Shown here in pieces: positions 1 to 6,441 of a stretch of DNA of 9,395 nt; position 1 is the stretch's first letter; each line of letters begins with the position of its first letter. The DNA comes from JBOHHM01 sp050725495 (GTDB taxonomy: Bacteria > Pseudomonadota > Gammaproteobacteria > Burkholderiales > Burkholderiaceae_C). The stretch spans positions 1 through 9,395 of the forward strand of contig JBOHHM010000104.1 of the NCBI GenBank assembly GCA_050725495.1. Direction: 5' to 3'. The notes beneath the pieces were generated by a model. It was not told the DNA's origin, did not search any database, and saw only the letters and a program-made list of their open reading frames with translations. The translations under genes and the position numbers were made by a program.

Positions 1-90
1 CGACTGCTACTCGTGGCATAAGACCCCCGCAAAACATACGATGGGTCCATCATAATATTAACTATATATATTGCAATTAAACACTAGCAC
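1..90. other. AT-rich foreign-looking segment at the window edge
   Basis: This stretch, especially 39-90, is far more AT-rich than the rest of the window and contains a run of alternating T and A around 61-72. It replaces the expected 3' end of the adjacent CoA-transferase gene. On the minus strand an ATG pair at 53 and 50 opens a frame that runs off the left edge after 17 codons (MMDPSYVLRGSYATSSS). I recognise no family in it and see no ribosome-binding site before it. It could be the edge of a mobile element, a rearrangement breakpoint, or an assembly chimera at a contig end. No terminal inverted repeat or target duplication can be shown from this side alone. Confidence 0.5.
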
Positions 91-1242
91 CGCAAGGTCA
101 AGCCCGCCGCCATCGTAGAAGTCGAACTGATTCGGCTGGTCGATCACGGCCTGGGTGTTGACGGCCGCGCCAAAACTCGGGCCGCTGGCCGGGATGCCGC
201 CGATCACGCCGGGCTCGGCCGTCAGGGTCAGCAGGTCGATGATGTTTTCCTCGGCCGCCACGCTGGCCACGCCCTCGGGCATGCCTATGCCCAGGTTGAC
301 CACGCTGTTGGGCCGCAGCTCGAGCGCGGCGCGGCGCGCGATCAGCTTGCGCGCCGACAGGGCCAGCGTGGGCAGCGTGTCCAGGGGCACGCGGATCTCG
401 CCCGAATAGGCGGGGTTGTATTGCTCGGCGAAGGTCTGCATGTGGTTGGCCGGGTCGCTCGCCACGACCACCGCATCGACCAGCACGCCCGGCACCTTGA
501 CCCCGCGCGGGTGCAGCGTGCCGCGCTCGGCCAGGCGCTCGACCTGCGCAATCACGATGCCGCCCGAGTTGCGCGCCGCCGTGGCCAGGGCCAGCGCCTC
601 CAGCGTCAGCGCCTCGCGCTCCATGCTGAGGTTGCCGTCGGGGTCGGCCGTGGTCGCTCGGATGATGCTCACCGAGATCGGGAACGCCTTGTAGAACAGG
701 TACTCCTTGCCATCGATCTCGATGAGCCGCACCAGATCCTCGATGGTGCAGGCGTTGAGCTTGCCGCCGCCGTGGCGCGGGTCGACAAAGGTGTCCAGCC
801 CCACATGCGTGAGCGTGCCGGGCTTGCCGGCTGCGATGTCGCGAAACAGGTGGGCGAGCACGCCCTGGGGCAGGTTGTAGGCTTCGATCTCGTTGTTGAC
901 GGCCAGCTGTTGCAGCGCGGGCACCAGGCCCCAGTGGCCGCCCACGGCCCGCTTGACCAGGCCGCGGTGCCCCAGGTGGTTGAGCCCGCGGCTCTTGCCG
1001 TCGCCCTGACCCGCGGCATAGACCAGGGTCAGGTCGCGCGGCGATCCTGTGCCGGTCTCGGCCTCAGCGGCCAGAAAGCGCGCTTCCAGTGCCACGGCGA
1101 TTTCCTCGGCAAAGCCGATGCCGACGAAGCCGCCGGTGGCCACGGTGTCGCCATCGTGGATCAGGCGCACGGCCTCGGCGGCGCTCACCACCTTGTTGGG
1201 GCGGCTGCCCCGGCCCCGTTGTTCATTCACGTTGTGCTGCAA
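58..1242 (-). CDS. acyl-CoA:acetate/3-ketoacid CoA-transferase, C-terminally truncated
   Basis: Family I CoA-transferase of the fused two-domain type (YdiF-like), which moves CoA between acyl-CoA and acetate or 3-keto acids through a glutamyl-CoA intermediate in the cytosol. The N-terminal half carries the glycine-rich stretch GDTVATGGFVGIGF after VVSAAEAVRLI. The second half has NLGIGMPEGVA and then TAEPGVIGGIPASG, whose Glu (codon at 214-216, residue 343 from this start) is the expected catalytic glutamate. Relatives are about 520-530 residues. Here similarity stops after FDFYDGGGLDLA, and ten unrelated residues precede a TAA at 58-60, so about 130 C-terminal residues are missing. The protein is probably inactive, making this in effect a pseudogene. 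The start is a TTG with GAGGAGG five bases upstream; a GTG at 1230 is the alternative. Divergent from the MFS gene. Confidence 0.85.
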   Translation of the reverse strand: MQHNVNEQRGRGSRPNKVVSAAEAVRLIHDGDTVATGGFVGIGFAEEIAVALEARFLAAEAETGTGSPRDLTLVYAAGQGDGKSRGLNHLGHRGLVKRAVGGHWGLVPALQQLAVNNEIEAYNLPQGVLAHLFRDIAAGKPGTLTHVGLDTFVDPRHGGGKLNACTIEDLVRLIEIDGKEYLFYKAFPISVSIIRATTADPDGNLSMEREALTLEALALATAARNSGGIVIAQVERLAERGTLHPRGVKVPGVLVDAVVVASDPANHMQTFAEQYNPAYSGEIRVPLDTLPTLALSARKLIARRAALELRPNSVVNLGIGMPEGVASVAAEENIIDLLTLTAEPGVIGGIPASGPSFGAAVNTQAVIDQPNQFDFYDGGGLDLAVLVFNCNIYS

Positions 1243-1380
1243 GACGGCCTCCTCGCAAGAGCTTCTATCATGCTCAAATTGCCTGGGATGCGATTCAAGG
1301 AAAACCATGCCCCTGCTTGACCCCGCCACGCCTCACCCCGCCCTGTGTCGCGTCGAGCCCTCGACGCCGGTGGGCGCATC
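1243..1380. promoter_or_regulatory. divergent intergenic region between CoA-transferase and MFS genes
   Basis: This gap must hold the promoters for both divergent genes. Around 1258-1306 the composition drops to roughly even GC. On the plus strand TATCAT at 1266-1271 resembles a -10 box, but no good -35 lies 16-18 bases upstream. AAGGA at 1297-1301 is a clear ribosome-binding site for the ATG at 1307. On the minus strand TTGAAT (plus 1292-1297) could be a -35, without a convincing -10 at the right distance. No operator is identifiable with confidence. Boundaries are the gap itself, not mapped promoters. Confidence 0.35.
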
Positions 1381-1384
1381 TTGA
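1307..1384 (+). CDS. short upstream ORF, possible leader peptide or displaced MFS N-terminus (25 aa)
   Basis: The ATG at 1307 has AAGGA five bases upstream, the best initiation site in this gap. The frame encodes MPLLDPATPHPALCRVEPST and five more residues, ending at TGA 1382-1384. That stop overlaps the likely TTG start of the MFS exporter (TTGA at 1381-1384), an arrangement typical of translational coupling. Third positions in this frame are mostly G or C between 1345 and 1380, whereas the MFS frame there uses CGT, CGA and GGT, so the short frame looks more like coding sequence. Two readings fit: a real leader peptide that loads ribosomes onto the exporter start, or the original exporter N-terminus separated by a one-base indel near 1380. 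No homologue is recognised. Confidence 0.4.
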   Translation: MPLLDPATPHPALCRVEPSTPVGAS

Positions 1385-2844
1385 GCCAGAGCGCCCATCT
1401 CAGCGCCCTGCGCGAGCGCTACGGCGAGCGCTACCGCTGGCTGCTGTTGCTGGCCCTGATGGTCGGCACCATGGCCTCGATCATGTCGTCGACCATCATC
1501 AATGTGGCCATTCCCGACATGAGCCATCATTTCACGGTCGGCCAGGAGCGCGCGCAGTGGGTGACCTCGGGCTTCATGGTCGCGATGACGGTGTCGATGC
1601 TGACCACGCCCTGGCTGCTCGCGCGCCACGGCTACCGGCGCACCTATGTGGGCACCATGTGGCTGCTGATGGCCGGCGGCATGGCGGGCGGCCTGTCCAA
1701 CCAATTCGGCCTAGTGCTGGCCGCGCGCGTGGCCGAGGGCCTGGCGGCCGGCGTGGTGCAGCCGATTCCGGCCATCATCATCCTGCGCGCCTTCGAGCCC
1801 CATGAGCAGGGCCGCGCCAGCGGCATCTTCGGCATGGGCGTGGTGCTGGCCCCCGCCATAGGCCCCAGCATAGGCGGGGTGCTGGTCGACTGGTTCGGCT
1901 GGCGCTCGATCTTCTTCATGGTCGTGCCGTTTTGCCTGGCCTCGCTGTGGCTGGCCTACAAGTTCGTGCCGGTGACGGCGCCGGGCGGCGTGGCGGCCAA
2001 CCCGAACAACGAGGCGCTGGACTGGCGCGGCCTGCTGCTGGGCAGTGCGGGCACGCTGTGCCTGCTCAACGGTCTGGTCGAGCTGCATGGCGGCACGCCG
2101 CTGGAAGCCGGCTTGCTGCTGGGTGGTGCGCTCGCAGCCCTGGTGGTCTTTGTCTGGTGGCAAGGGCGCCTGGCCCGCGGCGGCGGCGAGCCGCTGATGA
2201 ACCTGGCCCTGTTCGACTACCGGCAGTTCGCCATGGGCAGCGTCGTGGCCTTCATCTACGGCACGGCGCTGTTCGGCTCGACCTACCTGCTGCCGGTCTA
2301 CCTGCAGCTGGCCCTGAACCTGTCGCCGTCCTATGTCGGCACGATCTTGCTGCCGGCCGGCGTCGTGCTGGCCGCCACCATTGCCATCGTCGGGCGCCTG
2401 GCCGACCGCCAGCCGACCTATCTGCTGGTCAGCACCGGCCTGGCCCTGCTGGCGGCCTCGTTCGCGCTGATGCTCACCGTGGGCCTGGGCAGCTCGGTCT
2501 GGCTGCTGGTGGCCTGGGCCATTCTGGGCCGCATCGGCCTGGGCTTCATCCTGCCCTCGCTGAACCTGGGCGCGATGCGCGGCGTGGCCAGGGAGCTGAT
2601 TCCGCAGGGCTCGAGCGCGATCAACTTCGTGCGCATGCTCGGCGGCGCAGCCGGCGTGAGCCTGTGCGGCATCGTGCTCGAATGGCGGCTGGCGGCGCAT
2701 GGCGACTCGCTGGCCAACCCGGCCAGCAGCCCGGCGCGGCTGGCAGCGTTCAACGAGTCGTTCCTGATGCTGGCCGGGCTCTGCGCCCTGGCCCTGGCGG
2801 CGGCATGGCAGCTGCGCGAAGGCCACGCGGAACGGGGACAATAA
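1381..2844 (+). CDS. DHA2-type MFS drug/solute exporter (14 helices expected)
   Basis: Inner-membrane major facilitator transporter of the drug:H+ antiporter-2 (EmrB/QacA-like) type, 487 residues. Helix 1 spans about residues 20-42. Motif A in the 2-3 loop is degenerate (LLARHGYRRTY, 79-89). Motif B appears in helix 4 (ARVAEGLAAGVVQP, 115-128). Motif C, typical of antiporters, is clear in helix 5 (GMGVVLAPAIGPSIGG, 151-166). The helix 1 signature reads SSTIINVAIPDM; the Asp common in DHA2 proteins (LDxTIVNVALP) is Ser36. Substrate cannot be inferred, and no periplasmic adaptor gene is adjacent. I chose the TTG at 1381 because GGTGGG lies six bases upstream and the short upstream ORF ends over it. 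A GTG at 1345 (499 residues) lacks a ribosome-binding site. It is followed 4 bp later by the amidotransferase gene. Confidence 0.85.
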   Translation: MSQSAHLSALRERYGERYRWLLLLALMVGTMASIMSSTIINVAIPDMSHHFTVGQERAQWVTSGFMVAMTVSMLTTPWLLARHGYRRTYVGTMWLLMAGGMAGGLSNQFGLVLAARVAEGLAAGVVQPIPAIIILRAFEPHEQGRASGIFGMGVVLAPAIGPSIGGVLVDWFGWRSIFFMVVPFCLASLWLAYKFVPVTAPGGVAANPNNEALDWRGLLLGSAGTLCLLNGLVELHGGTPLEAGLLLGGALAALVVFVWWQGRLARGGGEPLMNLALFDYRQFAMGSVVAFIYGTALFGSTYLLPVYLQLALNLSPSYVGTILLPAGVVLAATIAIVGRLADRQPTYLLVSTGLALLAASFALMLTVGLGSSVWLLVAWAILGRIGLGFILPSLNLGAMRGVARELIPQGSSAINFVRMLGGAAGVSLCGIVLEWRLAAHGDSLANPASSPARLAAFNESFLMLAGLCALALAAAWQLREGHAERGQ

Positions 2845-2848
2845 AGCC

Positions 2849-3610
2849 ATGTGCCAGCTGCTCGGAATGAACTGCAACACGCCGACCGACGTGATGTTCA
2901 GCTTCACGGGCTTTGCCGAGCGCGGCGGCCATACCGACCACCATGGCGACGGCTGGGGCATCGCGTTCTTCGAGGGCGCGGGCCTGCGCCATTTTGTCGA
3001 CCACCAGTCGGCCTGCGAGTCGCCGGTGGCCGCGCTGATCCGGCGCTATCCGATCAAGAGCCGCAACGTGATCGCCCATATCCGCAAGGCCACGCAGGGC
3101 GAGGTGACGCTGGAGAACTGCCACCCGTTCGTGCGCGAGCTCTGGGGTCGCTACTGGGTGTTTGCCCATAACGGCGACTTGAAGAACTTCCACCCGCGCC
3201 TGCACGCGAGCTTCCACCCCGTGGGCACGACCGACAGCGAACTCGCTTTCTGCTGGCTGATGCAGGAGCTGGCCAAGTCGCATGCGGGCGTGCCCAGCGT
3301 GGCCGAGCTCACGCTCACGCTGCGCGAGCTCGTGCCCCAGATCGCGCGCCACGGCACCTTCAACTTCATGCTCTCCAACGGCCAGGCGCTGTGGGCCCAT
3401 GCGTCGACCCAGCTGTGGTATGTCGTGCGCCAGCACCCGTTTGCGCATGCGACACTCAGCGACGAGGACCTGAGCATCAACTTCGCCGAGCACACCCGCC
3501 CCAGCGACCGCGTGGCCGTGGTCGTCACGGCGCCGCTGACCACCGATGAGGCCTGGACCGCGTTTGCGCCCGGCGAGCTCCAGGTGTTTGTCGACGGGGC
3601 CAAGGCCTGA
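2849..3610 (+). CDS. yafJ: class II glutamine amidotransferase, YafJ type
   Basis: Ntn-hydrolase glutamine amidotransferase of 253 residues, matching the E. coli YafJ family along its length. Cys2 becomes the N-terminal nucleophile after Met removal (MCQLLGMN). Other conserved parts are FSFTGFAERGGHTDHHGDGW (18-37), IAHIRKATQGEVTLENCHPF (75-94), the oxyanion/glutamine-binding FAHNGD (105-110) and TTDSELAFCW (127-136). The family hydrolyses glutamine to supply ammonia, but no acceptor domain or physiological substrate is known for YafJ proteins. It is not EgtC by context, since no ergothioneine genes are nearby. It starts 4 bp after the MFS stop with GGGGA ten bases before the ATG, so the two genes are almost certainly cotranscribed. 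The pairing does not reveal a shared pathway. Confidence 0.92.
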   Translation: MCQLLGMNCNTPTDVMFSFTGFAERGGHTDHHGDGWGIAFFEGAGLRHFVDHQSACESPVAALIRRYPIKSRNVIAHIRKATQGEVTLENCHPFVRELWGRYWVFAHNGDLKNFHPRLHASFHPVGTTDSELAFCWLMQELAKSHAGVPSVAELTLTLRELVPQIARHGTFNFMLSNGQALWAHASTQLWYVVRQHPFAHATLSDEDLSINFAEHTRPSDRVAVVVTAPLTTDEAWTAFAPGELQVFVDGAKA

Positions 3611-3627
3611 ACCCAGCATGCCCCCGG

Positions 3628-3642
3628 TCGCCCGGCGGGCGA
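3628..3642. terminator. short GC hairpin between convergent genes
   Basis: TCGCCC (3628-3633) and GGGCGA (3637-3642) form a perfect 6-bp stem with a 3-base loop. It sits in the 36-bp gap between the convergent amidotransferase and VOC genes. No T-tract follows on either strand, so it is a weak candidate for a bidirectional terminator. Confidence 0.3.
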
Positions 3643-3646
3643 GCGG

Positions 3647-4144
3647 CTACCCCGCGTAGGCCCGCTGCAGCGCGGCGATATCGAGCTTCTTCATCTGTAG
3701 CATGGCGGCCATCGCGCGCTGCGACTTGGCCGGGTCAGGGTCGGTCAGCATCGCGATCAGCATGTTGGGCACGACCTGCCACGACACGCCGAACCTGTCC
3801 TTGAGCCAGCCGCATTGCTGCGCCTGCGCGTCGCCGCCCTCGCCGAGCCGGCTCCAGTAATGGTCCACCTCGTCCTGCGTCTCGCAGCCGATCTGGAACG
3901 AAATCGCCTCGTTGAACCTGAACACCGGCCCGCCGTTGAGCGCGGTGAAGGCCTGGCCGTCCAGTTCGAACGCCACGGTCATCACCGACCCCGCTGCCCG
4001 TCCGTGGATCTCCTGCCCGACCTCGCCATAGCGCGAGATGGTCACGATGCGGGAGTTGTCGAAGATGGCGGTGTAGAACCGCGCGGCCTGCTCGGCCTCG
4101 CTGTCGAACCAGAGGCAGGGGGTGATCCTATGGAGTTTCGGCAT
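3647..4144 (-). CDS. VOC superfamily protein, PhnB-like (3-demethylubiquinone-9 3-methyltransferase-type domain)
   Basis: Cytosolic 165-residue protein of the PhnB/glyoxalase-like fold. It begins HRITPCLWFDSEAEQAARFY (5-24), the usual first beta-alpha unit. It continues with GSVMTVAFELDGQAFTALNG (52-71), FNEAISFQIGCETQDEVDHYW (77-97), and ends the domain with CGWLKDRFGVSWQVVP (111-126). These hallmarks fit the Pfam domain named after 3-demethylubiquinone methyltransferase, a name not supported biochemically for this family; no SAM-binding fold is present. Substrate is unknown. The C-terminal MLQMKKLDIAALQRAY is typical of relatives. The ATG at 4144 has GGAGAAAA upstream and lies 17 nt inside the preceding membrane-protein gene, implying translational coupling. 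It is full length. Confidence 0.88.
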   Translation of the reverse strand: MPKLHRITPCLWFDSEAEQAARFYTAIFDNSRIVTISRYGEVGQEIHGRAAGSVMTVAFELDGQAFTALNGGPVFRFNEAISFQIGCETQDEVDHYWSRLGEGGDAQAQQCGWLKDRFGVSWQVVPNMLIAMLTDPDPAKSQRAMAAMLQMKKLDIAALQRAYAG

Positions 4145-4874
4145 GGCTTTTCTCCGGCAGTGAAGATGCGTCGCTCGTGGCTGGGCCGTGGACGCGGACG
4201 GGCCGCCGCCACGGCAGCCAGGAAACGGCGTAGTCGTATTCGAGGCTCTTGACGATCCAGTAGATGCTGAACGCCCAGACCGCGAGCGCCTCCAGCCAGA
4301 ACACCATGTTCCGGGCGCACAGCCCGGCCCTGACCGGCTTCGGCAGCAAGAAGGCGTAGACCAGGCCGGCGGCCATGCAGGCGGTCATGACCGCGCCACA
4401 GGCCTTTTGAACGGCGACGTAGCGCGCCCGCGTGGCGGCCGCAATGCCGACCTCCGGCCCGTCACCGGACAGGAAGATGCAGACATAGGCAATGGCCATG
4501 AAGAAGGCGACCGCAAAGGCCCCGTGCAGCGAGAAGCCGCCGCCGGACGCCTGGCAGTCGCCCCTGGCATCCATCGCGAAGAAGGCGATTCCCGCAGCGC
4601 ATGCGCCGGCAATGTTCAGCGCCAGGTCCTCCTTTCTTGTGAAGCCCTTGTACAGGAACAGAAAGCTGCCGATGGCGCACAGCACGCCCACGAACACATC
4701 GCGCATCCCGGTGTGGTAGTAGGCGCTCATCGAGGTTTGGAGGGGCCGGCCGAACCACATGGCGCCGCCGAGCCAGAGCACTGGCGGAAACAGCAGCGCC
4801 AGCAGTCCCATGCCGCGACGCAGGCGCAGGTAGGTGTCAGCGATGTGGGTTTCCAGCACGGCCAAGGCGTTCAT
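4128..4874 (-). CDS. six-helix inner-membrane protein, DUF998-like, function unknown
   Basis: Uncharacterised 248-residue polytopic protein. Hydrophobic segments lie near residues 22-40, 59-77, 86-102, 117-136, 157-177 and 189-209, giving six predicted helices. The motif QTSMSAYYHTGMRDVFVGVL (46-65), followed by YKGFTRKEDLALNIAG (75-90), is shared by a group of bacterial proteins that I recall being grouped with DUF998; this assignment is from memory. The conserved SAYYHTGMRD loop at the start of helix 2 may be functional, but nothing more can be said. The ATG at 4874 follows GGAGG by seven bases, which decides the start; an open frame continues upstream to 5153 but has no coding look. The 3' end overlaps the VOC gene start by 17 nt. 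The C-terminal 35 residues are hydrophilic. Confidence 0.75.
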   Translation of the reverse strand: MNALAVLETHIADTYLRLRRGMGLLALLFPPVLWLGGAMWFGRPLQTSMSAYYHTGMRDVFVGVLCAIGSFLFLYKGFTRKEDLALNIAGACAAGIAFFAMDARGDCQASGGGFSLHGAFAVAFFMAIAYVCIFLSGDGPEVGIAAATRARYVAVQKACGAVMTACMAAGLVYAFLLPKPVRAGLCARNMVFWLEALAVWAFSIYWIVKSLEYDYAVSWLPWRRPVRVHGPATSDASSLPEKSHAETP

Positions 4875-5037
4875 GGTGCATCCTCCGGCGGCCAGACGCG
4901 CCGCGTTGATGGGCAAGCCACTGCGCCGCGGGGCGCCAGCATCGCGATGGTAAGGCGGGAATGACCTGAAAGCGAGCGCCGCGCCGCCTGGGACTTCGGC
5001 CCGAGCTTGGGCAGGCCGGCGATCCGGGGCTGACGCC

Positions 5038-5316
5038 TTATTTGCCGCCGGACGGCTGCATGACGAAGACCATGCCGAACACGCCGATGGAGGCCGTGCG
5101 GTCACCCACCGTGGTGTAGGACGCGATGCCCAGCGAGTGGTAGGTCGAAACAAAGGCTGTCAGCGCCCCAACGCCCAGCGCGCCCGCGATCGGACTGCGC
5201 TCGGCGATGACGTCCCTGATGGCGGCTCGATGCTTGTCGGGGGACGGATTGAGCATGAAGGCCAGAACGAGGACGACTATGGCGGCGGTGGTAGAGACAA
5301 GCGGGGTTTTCGACAT
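5038..5316 (-). CDS. small membrane-anchored protein, DUF4359-like
   Basis: Hypothetical protein of 92 residues. One hydrophobic segment at about 7-22 (VSTTAAIVVLVLAFML) is followed by NPSPDKHRAAIRDVIAER (23-40). The C-terminus has STYHSLGIASYTTVGDRTAS (57-76) and IGVFGMVFVM (77-86). An N-terminal anchor, an NPS-type motif, then a Ser-Tyr and a final I-G-x-F-G motif resemble DUF4359 proteins as I remember them; the match should be treated as tentative. The N-terminal segment may be an uncleaved anchor or signal, with the rest periplasmic. The ATG at 5316 has no obvious ribosome-binding site; a TTG at 5340 in frame is the alternative and is no better. Its role is unknown. It lies 163 bp before the six-helix membrane gene on the same strand. 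Confidence 0.6.
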   Translation of the reverse strand: MSKTPLVSTTAAIVVLVLAFMLNPSPDKHRAAIRDVIAERSPIAGALGVGALTAFVSTYHSLGIASYTTVGDRTASIGVFGMVFVMQPSGGK

Positions 5317-5364
5317 GGGGGTTGGTGAACTACTCAGCAAGGGATTCGTCGTTCGCGGGCAAGG

Positions 5365-5439
5365 TCAGATGCGGTCGACCTGGAAGATCGACTTCCAGAC
5401 CACGCCGCCGAGGCAGATGACAGGGCCGCCGTTCGTCAT
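5365..5439 (-). CDS. possible 24-residue ORF coupled to gshB
   Basis: The ATG overlaps the gshB stop in an ATGA arrangement (5436-5439). The 24 codons read MTNGGPVICLGGVVWKSIFQ plus four residues and end at TGA 5365-5367. Nearly every third base is G or C, as in the neighbouring real genes, and the middle is hydrophobic. It could be a small translated peptide, a remnant of a once longer gene, or chance. A perfect 7-bp hairpin lies inside it. No homologue is recognised. Confidence 0.3.
   Translation of the reverse strand: MTNGGPVICLGGVVWKSIFQVDRI
5380..5398 (-). terminator. perfect hairpin downstream of gshB
   Basis: CTGGAAG at 5380-5386 pairs with CTTCCAG at 5392-5398 around a 5-base loop. 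It begins about 38 bases after the gshB stop in the direction of transcription. There is no T-tract, so intrinsic termination is uncertain. It could be an mRNA 3' end stabiliser, or incidental within the 24-codon ORF. Confidence 0.3.
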
Positions 5440-6386
5440 GCGGCAGGCAAGGCGGCCTCCAGCGCATCGACGAACATCGCCGCCACGTCAAAGCCGGTCT
5501 GCTGCATGATTTCCTGGAAGCAGGTCGGACTGGTCACGTTGACCTCGGTCAGGCAGTCGCCGATCACGTCCAGCCCCACGAGCAGCAGACCACGCGCGGC
5601 CAGGACCGGACCCAGGGCCTCGCCGATCTCGCGGTCGCGCGCCGACAGCGGCTGGGCCACGCCCTTGCCGCCAGCGGCCAGATTGCCGCGCACCTCGCCG
5701 CCCTGCGGGATGCGCGCCAGGCAATAGGGCACGGGCCGCCCGCCGATGAGCAGCACGCGCTTGTCGCCCTGGGCGATCTCGGGCAGGAACTTCTGCACCA
5801 TCACGGTCTGCGCGCCATGCTTGTTGAGCGTCTCGATGATGGCGCCGATGTTCAGGCCGTCGGCCATCACGCGGAAGATGCCCATGCCGCCCATGCCGTC
5901 CAGCGGCTTGAGGATGATGTCCCGGTGCTCGGCATGAAAGCGCCGGATCTGCTGCGCGTCGCGCGTGACCAGGGTGGGGCCGATGAACTGCGGGAACTCC
6001 AGGATCGCGAGCTTTTCGGGGTGGTCGCGCAGGGCGCGCGGCTTGTTGAACACCTTCGCGCCTTCGCGCTCGGCCTGCTCCAGCAAATGGGTGGCGTAAA
6101 AATATTCAGGATCGAACGGCGGATCCTTGCGCATCAGCACGGCGTCGAAGTCTTTCAGCGCCTGGGCGCGGTCCTGCTCGGCGCGAAACCAGCTGTGTTC
6201 GTCGCCGGTGAGCGTGATGTCGCGCACCCGGGCCGTCACCGGCGCGCCGCGCTGCCAGCCGATGTCCTGCGGCTCGCAGGCCGAGAGCCTGTGGCCGCGC
6301 CGCTGCAGCTCGCGCATCATGGCGAAGCTGGTGTCCTTGTAGGTCTTGAACGATTCGAGCGGGTCGGCGATGAAGAGGATATGCAT
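5436..6386 (-). CDS. gshB: glutathione synthetase (ATP-grasp)
   Basis: Cytosolic enzyme that joins gamma-glutamylcysteine and glycine with ATP hydrolysis, the second step of glutathione synthesis. Its 316 residues equal the E. coli length. The N-terminal domain begins HILFIADPLESFKTYKDTSF and contains MRKDPPFD (85-92), the family's substrate-domain signature. The ATP-grasp part has KPLDGMGGMGIFR (160-172, glycine-rich loop), QGDKRVLLIGG (206-216), GLDVIG (271-276) and EVNVTSPTCFQEI (281-293), whose Glu and Asn bind metal. All key parts are intact. The ATG at 6386 fits the family N-terminus, although the bases before it (GACCCCACC) contain no clear ribosome-binding site. gshA is not in the window. 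A REP-like repeat lies immediately upstream, between this gene and the benE coding end. Confidence 0.96.
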   Translation of the reverse strand: MHILFIADPLESFKTYKDTSFAMMRELQRRGHRLSACEPQDIGWQRGAPVTARVRDITLTGDEHSWFRAEQDRAQALKDFDAVLMRKDPPFDPEYFYATHLLEQAEREGAKVFNKPRALRDHPEKLAILEFPQFIGPTLVTRDAQQIRRFHAEHRDIILKPLDGMGGMGIFRVMADGLNIGAIIETLNKHGAQTVMVQKFLPEIAQGDKRVLLIGGRPVPYCLARIPQGGEVRGNLAAGGKGVAQPLSARDREIGEALGPVLAARGLLLVGLDVIGDCLTEVNVTSPTCFQEIMQQTGFDVAAMFVDALEAALPAA

Positions 6387-6407
6387 GGTGGGGTCGTGTC
6401 AGTCTGA

Positions 6408-6441
6408 GTCCTTCGACTTCGCTCAGGACAGGCTCCGCGAG
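6408..6441. repeat. REP-like dispersed repeat, at the benE 3' end and upstream of gshB
   Basis: The segment includes TTCGACTTCGCTCAGGAC (6412-6429) followed by AGGCT. Outer arms GTCCT (6408-6412) and AGGAC (6425-6429) are complementary. From memory, this kind of sequence recurs many times in various proteobacterial genomes and is often mistranslated as FDFAQDR or PERSRR peptides; both readings occur here (SFDFAQDRLREE on plus, CPERSRR on minus). The benE stop codon (6423-6425) falls inside it. Only one copy is visible in this window. Confidence 0.65.

Noticed and set aside
421..1320. Long plus-strand open frame opposite the CoA-transferase gene
   Set aside because: Its translation is rich in Arg, His, Gln and Ala with no family resemblance. 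It is the mirror frame of a GC-rich gene with clear motifs.
1711..2961. 416-codon minus-strand open frame opposite the MFS gene
   Set aside because: The product is a low-complexity Gln/Ala/Arg/His-rich string typical of antisense frames in GC-rich DNA, while the plus strand has DHA2 motifs.
2750..3619. Minus-strand open frame opposite the amidotransferase
   Set aside because: The plus strand matches YafJ proteins from the catalytic Cys onward; the antisense frame shows no recognisable domain.
3647..4144. Taking the VOC protein as a ubiquinone methyltransferase because of its Pfam-style name
   Set aside because: No SAM-binding motif is present and the length and fold pattern are PhnB/VOC-like.
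4188..4964. Plus-strand open frame opposite the six-helix membrane gene
   Set aside because: It is rich in Gln, Gly, His and Arg without helices or motifs. The minus strand has a good ribosome-binding site and clean hydrophobic segments.
4875..5153. Upstream extension of the six-helix membrane protein, in frame to 5153
   Set aside because: The extension is Arg/Pro/Ser-rich, overlaps the DUF4359-like gene in another frame, and the GGAGG site before the ATG at 4874 fixes the start.
5817..6407. Plus-strand open frame opposite gshB
   Set aside because: It is a shadow of the gshB reading frame, which carries all ATP-grasp motifs on the minus strand.
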